From positions 61,774,025-61,838,024 of the forward strand of contig CP136068.1 in NCBI GenBank assembly GCA_032622095.1: a stretch of 64,000 nt of DNA. Reading direction: 5' to 3'. The notes beneath the pieces are model-generated. The model was not told the origin of the DNA, searched no databases, and saw nothing but the letters and a program-made list of their open reading frames with translations. The position numbers were made by a program, and so were the translations under genes. Origin of the DNA: Siphonodentalium dalli. Its lineage: Eukaryota; Mollusca; Scaphopoda; Gadilida; Siphonodentaliidae. Of this stretch, positions 1 through 13,100 are shown piece after piece (the stretch's first letter is position 1; every line of letters begins with the position of its first letter).

Positions 1-3000
1 ATATAAGAGTGGACAGGGAGGAACTCATATAAGAGTGGACAGGGAGGAACTAATATAAGAGTGGACAGGGAGGAACTCATATAAGAGTGGACAGGGAGGA
101 ACTCATATAAGAGTGGACAGGCTGGAACTCATATAAGAGTGGACAGGGAGGATCTCAAATAAGAGTGGACAGGGAGGAACTCATATAATAGTGGACAGGC
201 AACAACTCATATAAGAGTGGACTGGGAGGAACTCATATAAGAGTGGACAATGAGGGACTCATATAAGAGTGGACAATGAGGAACTCATATAAGAGTGGAC
301 TGTGAGGAACTCATATAAGAGTGGACAGGGAGGAACTAATATAAGAGTGGACAAGGATGAATTCATATAAGAGTGGACATGCAGCAACTCATATAAGAGT
401 GGACAGGGAGGAAATCATATAAGAGTGGGCAGACAGCAACTCATATAAGAGTGGACATGGATGAACTCATATACTAGTGGCAGGCAGCAACTCATATACT
501 CGTGGACAGGGAGGAACTCATATAAGAGTGGACAGGCAGGAACTCATATAAGAGTGGACAGTCAGCAACTCATATAAGAGTGGAGAGTGAGCAACTCATA
601 AAAGAGTGGACAGGGAGCAACTCATAAAAGAGTGGACAGTGAGCAACTCATAAAAGAGTGGACAGGGAGCAACTCATATAAGAGTGGACAGGGAGCAACT
701 CATATAAGAGTGGACACGCAGGAACTCATATAAGAGTGGACACGCAGGAACTCATATAAGAGTGGACAGGGAGGAACTCATATAAGAGTGGACAGGGAGG
801 AACTCATATAAGAGTGGACAGAGAGGAACTCATATAAGAGTGGACAGGCAGGAACTCATATAAGAGTGAACAGGGAGGAACTCATATGCGAGTGGACATG
901 CAGGAACTCATATTAGAGTGGACAGGGAGGAACTCATATTAGAGTGGACAGGGAGGAACTCATATAAGATGGACAGGGAGGAACTCATATTAGAGTGGAC
1001 AGGGAGGAACTCATAAGAGTGGACAGGGAGGAACTCATATAAGAGTGGACAGGGAGGAACTCATATAAGAGTGGACAGGGAGGAACTCATATAAGAGTGG
1101 ACAGGGAGGAACTCATATAAGAGTGGACATGGAGGAAATCATATAAGAGTGAACAGGGAGGAACCCATATAAGAGTGGACAGGCAGGAACTCATATAAGA
1201 GTGGACAGGCAGGAACTCATATAAGAGTGGACAGGCAGGAACTCATATAGCAGTGTACAGGGAGGAACTCATAAGAGTTGACAGGGAGGAACTCATATAA
1301 GAGTGGACAGGGAAGAACTCATATAAGAGTGGACATGCAGGAATTCATATAAGAGTGGACAGGGAGGAACTCATAAGAGTGGACAGGGAGGAACTCATAA
1401 TAGTGGACAGGGAGGAACTCATAAGAGTGGACATGGAGGAACTCATAAGAGTGGACAGGCAGGAACTCATATAAGAGTGGACAGGCTGGAACTCATATAC
1501 GAGTGGACAGGCTGGAACTCATATACGAGTGTACAGGCAGCAACTCATATAATAGTGGACAGGGAGGAACTCATAAGAGAGGACAGGGAGGAACTAATAT
1601 ATGAGTGTACATGGAGGAACTAATATAAGAGTGGACAGGGAGGAACTAATATAAGAGTGGACAGGGAGGAACTAATATAAGAGTGGACAGGGAGGAACTA
1701 ATATAAGAGTGGACAGGGAGGAACTAATATAAGAGTGGACAGGGAGGAACTCATATAAGAGTGAACAGGCTGGAACTCATAAGAGTGGACAGGCAGGAAT
1801 TCATATAAGAGTGGACAGTCAGCAACTCATATAAGAGTGGACAGGGAGGAACTCATATAAGAGTGGACAGACAGCAACTCATATAAGAGTGGACATGGAT
1901 GAACTCATATACTAGTGGCAGGCAGCAACTCATATACTAGTGGACAGGGAGGAACTCATATAAGAGTGGACAGGCAGGAACTCATATAAGAGTGGACAGT
2001 CAGCAACTCATATTAGAGTGGACAGGGAGGAACTCATAAGAGTGGACAGGGAGGAACTCATATAAGAGTGGACAGGGAGGAACTCATATAAGAGTGGACA
2101 GGCTGGAACTCATATAAGAGTGGACAGGGAGGATCTCAAATAAGAGTGGACAGGGAGGAACTCATATAACAGTGGACAGGGAAGAACTCATATAAGAGTG
2201 GACATGCAGGAATTCATATAAGAGTGGACAGGCTGGGACTCATATAATAGTGGACAGGCAACAACTCATATAAGAGTGGACTGGGAGGAACTCATATAAG
2301 AGTGGACAATGAGGGACTCATATAAGAGTGGACAATGAGGAACTCATATAAGAGTGGACTGTGAGGAACTCATATAAGAGTGGACAGGGAGGAACTAATA
2401 TAAGAGTGGACAAGGATGAATTCATATAAGAGTGGACATGCAGCAACTCATATAAGAGTGGACAGGGAGGAACTCATATAAGAGTGGACAGACAGCAACT
2501 CATATAAGAGTGGACATGGATGAACTCATATACTAGTGGCAGGCAGCAACTCATATACTAGTGGACAGGGAGGAACTCATATAAGAGTGGACAGGCAGGA
2601 ACTCATATAAGAGTGGACAGTCAGCAACTCATATAAGAGTGGACAGGGAGCAACTCATAAAAGAGTGGACAGGGAGCAACTCATAAAATAGTGGACAGGG
2701 AGCAACTCATAAAAGAGTGGACAGGGAGCAACTCATATACGAGTGGACAGGGAGCAACTCATATAAGAGTGGACACGCAGGAACTCATATAAGAGTGGAC
2801 ACGCAGGAACTCATATAAGAGTGGACAGGGAGGAACTCATATAAGAGTGGACAGGGAGGAACTCATATAAGACTGGACAGAGAGGAACTCATATAAGAGT
2901 GGACAGGCAGGAACTCATATAAGAGTGAACAGGGAGGAACTCATATGCGAGTGGACATGCAGGAACTCATATTAGAGTGGACAGGGAGGAACTCATATTA

Positions 3001-6000
3001 GAGTAGACAGGGAGGAACTCATATAAGATGGACAGGGAGGAACTCATATTAGAGTGGACAGGGAGGAACTCATAAGAGTGGACAGGGAGGAACTCATATA
3101 AGAGTGGACAGGGAGGAACTCATATAAGAGTGGACAGGGAGGAACTCATATAAGAGTGGACAGGGAGGAACTCATATAAGAGTGGACAGGGAGGAACTCA
3201 TATAAGAGTTAACAGGGAGGAACCCATATAAGAGTGGACAGGCAGGAATTCATATAAGAGTGGACAGGCAGGAACTCATATAAGAGTGGACTGGGAGGAA
3301 CTCATATAAGAGTGGAAAATGAGGGACTCATATAAGAGTGGACAATGAGGAACTCATATAAGAGTGAACAGGGAGGAACCCATATAAGAGTGGACAGGCA
3401 GGAACTCATAAGAGTGGACAGGGAGGAACTCATATAAGAGTGGACAGGGAGGAACTCATATAAGAGTGGACAAGGATGAATTCATATAAGAGTGGACATG
3501 CAGCAACTCATATAAGAGTGGACAGGGAGGAACTCATATAAGAGTGGACAGACAGCAACTCATATAAGAGTGGACATGGATGAACTCATATACTAGTGGA
3601 AGGCAGCAACTCATATACTAGTGGACAGGGAGGAACTCATATAAGAGTGGACAGGAAGGAACTCATATAAGAGTGGACAGGGAGGAACTCATATAAGAGT
3701 GGACAGGGAGGAACTCATATAAGAGTGGACAGAGAGGAACTCATATAAGAGTGGACAGGCAGGAACTCATATAAGAGTGAACAGGGAGGAACTCATATGC
3801 GAGTGGACATGAAGGAACTCATATTAGAGTGGACAGGGAGGAACTCATATAAGAGTGGACAGGGAGGAACTCATATAAGATGGATAGGGAGGAACTCATA
3901 TTAGAGTGGACAGGGAGGAACTCATAAGAGTGGACAGGGAGGAACTCATATAAGAGTGGACAGGGAGGAACTCATATAAGAGTGGACAGGGAGGAACTCA
4001 TATAAGAGTGGACAGGGAGGAACTCATATAAGAGTGGACATGGAGGAACTCATATAAGAGTGAACAGAGAGGAACCCATATAAGAGTGGACAGGGAGGAA
4101 CTCATATAAGAGTGGACAGGCAGGAACTCATATAAGAGTGGACAGGCAGGAACTCATATAGCAGTGTACAAGGAGGAACTCATAAGAGTTGACAGGGAGG
4201 AACTCATATAAGAGTGGACAGGGAAGAACTCATATAAGAGTGGACATGCAGGAATTCATATAAGAGTGGACAGGGAGGAACTCATATAAGAGTGGACAGA
4301 CAGCAACTCATATAAGAGTGGACATGGATGAACTCATATACTAGTGGCAGGCAGCAACTCATATAATAGTGGACAGGGAGGAACTCTTATAAGAGTGGAC
4401 AGGCAGGAACTCATATAAGAGTGGACAGTCAGCAACTCATATAAGAGTGGACAGGGAGCAACTCATAAAAGAGTGGACAGGGAGCAACTCATAAAATAGT
4501 GGACAGGGAGCAACTCATAAAAGAGTGGACAGGGAGCAACTCATATACGAGTGGACAGGGAGCAACTCATATAAGAGTGGACACGCAGGAACTCATATAA
4601 GAGTGGACACGCAGGAACTCATATAAGAGTGGACAGGGAGGAACTCATATAAGAGTGGACAGGGAGGAACTCATATAAGAGTGGACAGAGAGGAACTCAT
4701 ATAAGAGTGGACAGGCAGGAACTCATATAAGAGTGAACAGGGAGGAACTCATATGCGAGTGGACATGCAGGAACTCATATTAGAGTGGACAGGGAGGAAC
4801 TCATATAAGATGGACAGGGAGGAACTCATATAAGATGGACAGGGAGGAACTCATATTAGAGTGGACAGGGAGGAACTCATAAGAGTGAACAGGGAGGAAC
4901 TCATATAAGAGTGGACAGGGAGGAACTCATATAAGAGTGGACAGGGAGGAACTCATATAAGAGTGGACAGGGAGGAACTCATATAAGAGTGGACAGGGAG
5001 GAACTCATATAAGAGTGAACAGGGAGGAACCCATATAAGAGTGGACAGGCAGGAATTCATATAAGAGTGGACAGGCAGGAACTCATATAAGAGTGGACTG
5101 GGAGGAACTCATATAAGAGTGGAAAATGAGGGACTCATATAAGAGTGGAAAATGAGGGACTCATATAAGAGTGAACAGGGAGGAACCCATATAAGAGTGG
5201 ACAGGCAGGAACTCATAAGAGTGGACAGGGAGGAACTCATATAAGAGTGGACAGGGAGGAACTCATATAAGAGTGGACAAGGATGAATTCATATAAGAGT
5301 GGACATGCAGCAACTCATATAAGAGTGGACAGGGAGGAACTCATATAAGAGTGGACAGTCAGCAACTCATATAAGAGTGGACATGGATGAACTCATATAC
5401 TAGTGGCAGGCAGCAACTCATATACTAGTGGACAGGGAGGAACTCATATAAGAGTGGACAGGAAGGAACTCATATAAGAGTGGACAGGGAGGAACTCATA
5501 TAAGAGTGGACAGGGAGGAACTCATATAAGAGTGGACAGAGAGGAACTCATATAAGAGTGGACAGGCAGGAACTCATATAAGAGTGAACAGGGAGGAACT
5601 CATATGCGAGTGGACATGCAGGAACTCATATTAGAGTGGACAGGGAGGAACTCATATAAGAGTGGACAGGGAGGAACTCATATAAGATGGATAGGGAGGA
5701 ACTCATATTAGAGTGGACAGGGAGGAACTCATAAGAGTGGACAGGGAGGAACTCATATAAGAGTGGACAGGGAGGAACTCATATAAGAGTGGACAGGGAG
5801 GAACTCATATAAGAGTGGACAGGGAGGAACTCATATAAGAGTGGACATGGAGGAACTCATATAAGAGTGAACAGAGAGGAACCCATATAAGAGTGGACAG
5901 GCAGGAACTCATATAAGAGTGGACAGGCAGGAACTCATATAAGAGTGGACAGGCAGGAACTCATATAGCAGTGTACAGGGAGGAACTCATAAGAGTTGAC

Positions 6001-9000
6001 AGGGAGGAACTCATATAAGAGTGGACAGGGAAGAACTCATATAAGAGTGGACATGCAGGAATTCATATAAGAGTGGACAGGGAGGAACTCATAAGAGTGG
6101 ACAGGGAGGAACTCATAAGAGTGGACAGGGAGGAACTCATAAGAGTGGACATGGAGGAACTCATAAGAGTGGACAGGCAGGAACTCATATAAGAGTGGAC
6201 AGGCTGGAACTCATATACGAGTGGACAGGCTGGAACTCATATACGAGTGGACAGGCAGCAACTCATATAATAGTGGACAGGGAGGAACTCATAAGAGAGG
6301 ACAGGGAGGAACTAATATATGAGTGTACATGGAGGAACTAATATAAGAGTGGACAGAGAGGAACTAATATAAGAGTGGACAGGGAGGAACTAATATAAGA
6401 GTGGACAGGGAGGAACTAATATTAGAGTGGACAGGGAGGAACTAATATAAGAGTGGACAGGGAGGAACTCATATAAGAGTGGACAGGCTGGAACTCATAA
6501 GAGTGGACAGGCAGGAATTCATATAAGAGTGGACAGTCAGCAACTCATATAAGAGTGAACAGGGAGGAACTCATATAAGAGTGGACAGACAGCAACTCAT
6601 ATAAGAGTGGACATGGATGAACTCATATACTAGTGGCAGGCAGCAACTCATATACTAGTGGACAGGGAGGAACTCATATAAGAGTGGACAGGCAGGAACT
6701 CATATAAGAGTGGACAGTCAGCAACTCATATTAGAGTGGACAGGGAGGAACTCATAAGAGTGGACAGGGAGGAACTCATATAAGAGTGGACAGGGAGGAA
6801 CTCATATAAGAGTGAACAGGCTGGAACTTATATAAGAGTGGACAGGGAGGATCTCAAATAAGAGTGGACAGGGAGGAACTCATATAACAGTGGACAGGGA
6901 AGAACTCATATAAGAGTGGACATGCAGGAATTCATATAAGCGTGGACAGGCTGGGACTCATATAATAGTGGACAGGCAACAACTCATATAAGAGTGGACT
7001 GGGAGGAACTCATATAAGAGTGGACAATGAGGGACTCATATAAGAGTGGACAATGAGGAACTCATATAAGAGTGGACTGTGAGGAACTCATATAAGAGTG
7101 GACAGGGAGGAACTAATATAAGAGTGGACAAGGATGAATTCATATAAGAGTGGACATGCAGCAACTCATATAAGAGTGGACAGGGAGGAACTCATATAAG
7201 AGTGGACAGACAGCAACTCATATAAGAGTGGACAGTCAGCAACTCATATAAGAGTGGACAGGGAGCAACTCATAAAAGAGTGGACAGGGAGCAACTCATA
7301 TAATAGTGGACAGGGAGCAACTCATAAAAGAGTGGACAGGAAGCAACTCATATAAGAGTGGACACGCAGGAACTCATATAAGAGTGGACACGCAGGAACT
7401 CATATAAGAGTGGACAGGGAGGAACTCATATAAGAGTGGACATGGAGGAACTCATATAAGAGTGGACAGAGAGGAACTCATATAAGAGTGGACAGGCAGG
7501 AACTCATATAAGAGTGAACAGGGAGGAACTCATATGCGAGTGGACATGCAGGAACTCATATTAGAGTGGACAGGGAGGAACTCATATTAGAGTAGACAGG
7601 GAGGAACTCATATAAGATGGACAGGGAGGAACTCATATTAGAGTGGACAGGGAGGAACTCATAAGAGTGGACAGGGAGGAACTCATATAAGAGTGGACAG
7701 GGAGGAACTCATATAAGAGTGGACAGGGAGGAACTCATATAAGAGTGGACAGTGAGGAACTCATATAAGAGTGGACAGGGAGGAACTCATATAAGAGTGA
7801 ACAGGGAGGAACCCATATAAGAGTGGACAGGCAGGAACTCATATAAGAGTGGACAGGCAGGAACTCATATAAGAGTGGACTGGGAGGAACTCATATAAGA
7901 GTGGAAAATGAGGGACTCATATAAGAGTGGACAATGAGGAACTCATATAAGAGTGGACTGTGAGGAACTCATATAAGAGTGGACAGGGAGGAACTAATAT
8001 AAGAGTGGACAAGGATGAATTCATATAAGAGTGGACATGCAGCAACTCATATAAGAGTGGACAGGGAGGAAATCATATAAGAGTGGACAGACAGCAACTC
8101 AGATAAGAGTGGACATGGATGAACTCATATACTAGTGGCAGGCAGCAACTCATATACTAGTGGACAGGGAGGAACTCATATAAGAGTGGACAGGAAGGAA
8201 CTCATATAAGAGTGGACAGGAAGGAACTCATATAAGAGTGGACAGGGAGCAACTCATAAAAGAGTGGACAGGGAGCAACTCATAAAAGAGTGGACAGGGA
8301 GCAACTCATAAAAGAGTGGACAGGGAGGAACTCATATAAGAGTGGACAGGGAGGAACTCATAAGAGTGGACAGGGAGGAACTCATATAAGAGTGGACAGG
8401 GAGGAACTCATATAAGAGTGGACTGGGAGGAACTCATATAAGAGTGGACAGACAGCAACTCATATAAGAGTGGACATGGATGAACTAATATACTAGTGGC
8501 AGGCAGCAACTCATATACTAGTGGACAGGGAGGAACTCATATAAGAGTGGACAGGCAGGAACTCATATAAGAGTGGACAGTCAGCAACTCATATACGAGT
8601 GGACATGGAGCAACTCATAAAAGAGTGGACAGGGAGCAACTCATAAAAGAGTGGACAGGGAGCAACTCATAAAAGAGTGGACAGGGAGGAACTCATATAA
8701 GAGTGGACAGGGAGGAACTCATAAGAGTGGACAGGGAGGAACTCATATAAGAGTGGACAGGGAGGAACTCATATAAGAGTGGACAGGCAACAACTCATAT
8801 AAGAGTGGACTGGGAGGAACTCATATAAGAGTGGACAATGAGGGACTCATATAAGAGTGGACAATGAGGAACTCATATAAGAGTGGACTGTGAGGAACTC
8901 ATATAAGAGTGGACAGGGAGGAACTAATATAAGAGTGGACAAGGATGAATTCATATAAGAGTGGTCATGCAGCAACTCATATAAGAGTGGACAGGGAGGA

Positions 9001-9121
9001 ACTCATATAAGAGTGGACAGACAGCAACTCATATAAGAGTGGACATGGATGAACTCATATACTAGTGGCAGGCAGCAACTCATATACTCGTGGACAGGGA
9101 GGAACTCATATAAGAGTGGAC
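1..9121. repeat. 26-bp satellite array, left part
   Basis: Uninterrupted tandem array of a 26-bp monomer, roughly 350 copies. The monomer is a well conserved 18-nt core, AACTCATATAAGAGTGGA, followed by a variable 8-nt part, usually CAGGGAGG but also CAGGCAGG, CAGGCTGG, CAGGGAGC, CAGTCAGC, CAGACAGC, CACGCAGG, CAATGAGG, CTGTGAGG or CATGGATG. Length variants recur: a 22-nt monomer lacking ATAT (ACTCATAAGAG), and one reading CATATAAGATGG. Variants occur in a fixed order that repeats, so the array has higher-order structure. It continues beyond the left window edge. No gene is present; open frames here only reflect the repeat read in three frames (26 codons per cycle). Confidence 0.98.
1250..7208. 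repeat. Higher-order repeat blocks within left satellite array
   Basis: Rare monomer variants act as markers. GCAGTGTACA at 1250 and 5968, ACTAGTGGCA at 1911 and 6629, GGCTGGGACT at 2231 and 6949, and the GTGAGG variant at 2361 and 7079 are all exactly 4,718 bp apart, so a block of at least 1.2 kb (about 1250-2490) recurs at about 5968-7208. A second offset of 1,807 bp links 3592 with 5399 and 4161 with 5968. After about 7208 the first register breaks because several monomers are missing. This indicates repeated segmental duplications by unequal exchange, not a single uniform higher-order unit. Confidence 0.85.
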
Positions 9122-9135
9122 GCCCCTGCGATATG
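9122..9135 (+). repeat. Left terminal inverted repeat
   Basis: GCCCCTGCGATATG matches the reverse complement of the right end, GCCCCAGCGAGATG, at 12 of 14 positions. It starts where the satellite stops (GTGGAC immediately outside). The neighbouring C at 9121 can be assigned either to the element or to the satellite. Confidence 0.7.
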
Positions 9136-9490
9136 ATCATGAATTGTTCATGAATTGTCCATGAACCATTCTTGAACTTTGTTCGTGAAGTATTCACGAA
9201 TGTTCATGAATCATTCATGAACTTAAAATTGGACAACAGAAAGGTTCATGAACAGGGTTCATGAAATATCTAGTTCATGAATATTTTGAGTTCATGAATA
9301 TTCATGAAACTTTGATATTCATGAATAGTTTTAAGTTCATGAATTATTCATGAAACTTAAGGTTTATGAACATGTCCAATTTTAAGTTCATGAATTATTC
9401 ATGAATACTTCTTGAATAAATTTTGTGAATAATTCATGAACATTCATGAACTCAAACTGAAGTTTCATGAACTGTTCATAAAGTCAAAAG
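9136..9490. repeat. Left subterminal TTCATGAA repeat region
   Basis: About 16 exact copies of the 8-bp palindrome TTCATGAA, plus near copies (ATCATGAA, TCCATGAA, TTTATGAA, TTCTTGAA), lie within about 350 bp. Many are flanked by AAG, AG or A and spaced about 10-40 bp apart, some paired (TTCATGAATTATTCATGAA-like arrangements). Elsewhere in the block the 8-mer is rare. In plant CACTA elements, comparable subterminal motif clusters bind the accessory protein and are needed for transposition; that role here is inferred. Confidence 0.85.
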
Positions 9491-10124
9491 TCAATTGAAT
9501 AACATGAACTTTCGTAACAGACACACATTATACATTTGAAAACTATGATGAAATAACCTTAATTGAACTCCCTTTCAATCAGCTGGCAAGGAATACAAAA
9601 ATATCTTGGTTGTTGTTTTCTGATAGAATTTATTGATATTTAACATACGGTACCGAATAACCATGTACTCTTGAGGTCCAAATAAGCATATGCTGCAGAA
9701 TAAGAGTACAAGGTGAAAAGTTCTGCTAAATTCAATAAGAATACTGGGCGGATTAAGAGTACAGGGTGTCAATTTACAAAATGGAAGCAAATCTATATGA
9801 AATTCTATAAGGTTAACCATATATATTTCTCATTTTGTGCACTGTTTGTTCAATGTTGTCATAGGAGTTACCAAACAGACTCCCAGCAATAAGTTTGCAC
9901 TATCTTTTCCTGATCTGATTAAATGCTCCAGCAAATCTGAGATAGGCAGATATTATAAATCTCTTGAAAATCCTGCTTAAAATAAACATTAGTGTTAACG
10001 GACACAAATAAGCACCATACAGGGTGGCAACTTTTCCAAAAATTAATAAACATGGGTATGCCTATTTGGATTCCAAGAGTACAGATTATTTACAGAACAT
10101 CCAGAAAGTAAGAAAGGATACAAT
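9491..10124. other. 3' flank of BEN gene, no gene seen
   Basis: AT-rich sequence between the left subterminal region and the stop codon of the minus-strand BEN gene. The only element I can support is a candidate minus-strand polyadenylation signal AATAAA at 9629-9634 (TTTATT on the plus strand), 490 nt past the stop, so most of this stretch is probably 3' UTR. Short open frames here have no recognisable content. Confidence 0.5.
9629..9634 (-). terminator. Candidate polyadenylation signal of BEN gene
   Basis: AATAAA on the minus strand and the first canonical hexamer I found downstream of the stop codon at 10125-10127. Sequence match only. Confidence 0.35.
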
Positions 10125-13100
10125 TTAAGACGACATCTTTTTAAATTTCATCCTTTCCACTTTCTGGATATTCTGAACCTTCTCGACCATTGTCTTTCGA
10201 GAAAACGATTCACCAAATCTGTCCCGAAGGACAGCACTCATCACGCGGACTTTGTCCTGGTCCATAGCGGGCCTCGGACCATCAGCCCCCGATTTGGCAC
10301 AACATTTCCCACTCAGGGAAGAACCCCGGATCTCTTCCAGGGAAAACAGCTTTCTGAATAGCACTTCAACACCTTCGGTTATCCCCACTTTTTCAACAGA
10401 TTGGCTGAGCTCTGACTTTCTAGATCCATTATAAAGAACTTCATCATCCTCTTTGGATTTCGAAACAGTTTCAACACGACGTTTGAAGCGCCGAAGCTCG
10501 TTCTTCAGCTCTTCAACCTCCTTCTCCAAGGCCATCATTCTTCTATCACTGAAAAGAATTATTCAACACTACTATTAGGTTTCTTCCATATTATTGATTC
10601 ACATCAATTTAAAAGTTGGAAAGTCAGACTAAACTACAGTTGAACAAGATGTTCGCATCAAAGTTGTTGGGTCAAGTTTTTGATGGTTTAATCCACTGAA
10701 TACTTAGTAATGAGCTCATAATCTTCTTCACTGGGTTAAATTTGCTAAAATTACAAAAAGGTCATACTAATATCTCGGGCAAAGACATGACTATTACCAA
10801 TAAATGAAACTCCAGTGAAATTTGTAACTTCAGCTGAAGTTTGTTTGAGTTAATTACATATCAAGGTAAAATTGTGCATATTAATAGGGCCCTGCAAATC
10901 GGCTATTCAAGGCACACGCATTGAATCCAGTACCGGGTATGTTACCATTTTATTGAGGAACATTATAGTCAGTTAGTATTGTGACTGATTGTATGGACTT
11001 ATTAGCGCAAGCAACAATCACACCATGACAAAGAATGAAATACCTTCATCTTTAAGATAAAGTATATACAGGTCCTGTAAAATGTAAATTACTTTTATAC
11101 ATCGTTTTTTTTAATAATCCACACTCAAGATATGTCATTTAATTGACTAGTAGAGACAACATATACATGTTTCACAGATATTATCCTGATACGAAAATAT
11201 TTTATTCCAGTTCAATTATCAATCCTGAATTCTAGATCACCGATATCAAATGGGGGTCATAACTGATAACTCCACCAAGAAAAGTTTAACTCGACTGATT
11301 TGTTGATGTTTGTTTGAACCTTAATCTAGATCAAAATTGGGTTACATTTTTCTAAATGAACCTTTATCACGAGTCCAAGATAAGAATTTCACAACAAAAC
11401 ATTTCCCAAGATAAATGACAATTAGGTTGATTATGTACCTGTTTTTGTTGCTGGCCGTGCCCCTTTCTTTTGTCAACGATGATGGAATTTCTCTTTCCTC
11501 TGAAGAATCTGCAACATAGTAAAATTAACTAAATCAGTCGGAACCGAATAAAGTTGCATACATGTATGTATTATTCAAGAACAATGTCAACATCTGAAAT
11601 TAAACCTTTAAATAGGTAACAAACTCACGGTTCTAAGGATATCTATAAACAAGAGTACAGGTGTACTTTAAATAGGTAACAAACTCACGGTTCTAAGGAT
11701 ATCTATAAACAAGAGCACAGGTGTAGAGTGGAAAAATATGCCCATTAGCCATTTGAATTGTGCTACCGCAAAATACAAATACATGTATATTAGGATAATA
11801 GGATTGAGATATTAAAAATTGACCTGTATGTTGGGCTGACACTGAGCAAAGTAAAAAAAAGGGTCACTAACTGACCACATAAAATACTCTGAATCATATT
11901 CGAACTTGACCTATATTTTGCGCTGATAAACTAGCATACAAATTTTGGTTCAGTTCATATAAACCAGTCTGGAGATTCCAAGTCATAAAATTTGAAAAGG
12001 GTCATAACTTGGTTAAAAAAAAAATGTTCAGAACGAACTCAGAATCAAACTTGATCTATATTTTGGGCTGATATTAATCGCAACGCAATTCAAAATTTTT
12101 GAATTCCACATATAAACCCAAACTAAAATTTAATCAGCCGCAAACCAAAAAATTTTAACAGGCGAACGGACACAAACAGAAGGACTGACTGGTTACAAAA
12201 TACGAAAACAATTTAAAATGGCGTATGCAAAATAATCTCAGGACATAATTAACCTTGACCGGGTTGACTCTTCAGATTAACAATCACTTTCTGATAATTG
12301 GTCATACCTTCTGAAGATCCCAGCTCTTGAATACTATCCTTTGGTTTATTCAAATCTACATGTACAAGTTCTGGTTCTTTTGTTCGTTTTGGACTTGGTT
12401 CATTTCTGTTTGTTTCCGACTCTTGGTCGGCAGCTTTACGTTTTTTAACGTTCTCAGTATCTTCTGTGTCTATAACTGAAAAACAATATAATCTTATATA
12501 TAATCATTCAGAATTTAGACAATAGATCGCAGACACAGGACCCCTGTAGAAAATTTGGTTTACATTTAATTGAGAAAGTTCTGAGAAAACGTCAGTAAAT
12601 GGAGTGATATATATATATTTTACAACATGAGGATAGAATCAGTAGAATCGTATGGAATATGTTCTGTGGTATGACAGAAAGGGAAAAAATGGCTGGCGGG
12701 GGGGGGGATGGGACCTTTAAAGGGACATCTGCCCTACTGGCAGAAAGCCTGGGTATGCTAAAATTAAACTAGAGGTGTGACTGTCCCAATGGGACTAAGG
12801 ATACCCCCGTGTTTTTAAAATACTAAGATGTTTCAAATGTCAGTAAACATTTAGTTAAAATAATAAAATAACAGTTCCCATTGCAGGTGCACAAACCTAA
12901 CCATAATCTTAAACCTATAGACCGAAAAATGTAGGAATAAAAGCTCGACAAAATTATGCATTTGTAAATATGTTCCAAGTCGAAAAAGGGAAATAACTCC
13001 ATAAAAAAAAATCAGACAGACATCATAATCGCAGGTGCACATGTTCTCATGGTACTAAATATCAGTGCCAAGATTAAAAAACATTGACCTAAAAATGTAG

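Noticed and set aside
1-9121. CRISPR-like repeat-spacer pattern (constant 18 nt plus variable 8 nt)
   Set aside because: Variable parts are far too short, recur many times, and the setting is a eukaryotic satellite.
9115-9125. A GA dinucleotide as target-site duplication of the transposon
   Set aside because: GA precedes 9121 and occurs at 32576-32578 only if the ends are shifted, and it would require a monomer lacking CA at the site. Too weak to claim.
10252-10434. Plus-strand 60-codon frame
   Set aside because: Antisense shadow of the BEN-domain exon.
10860-10960. Possible tRNA or tRNA-derived SINE (GGATTCAATGC on the minus strand)
   Set aside because: The B-box match is poor and no cloverleaf could be formed by eye.
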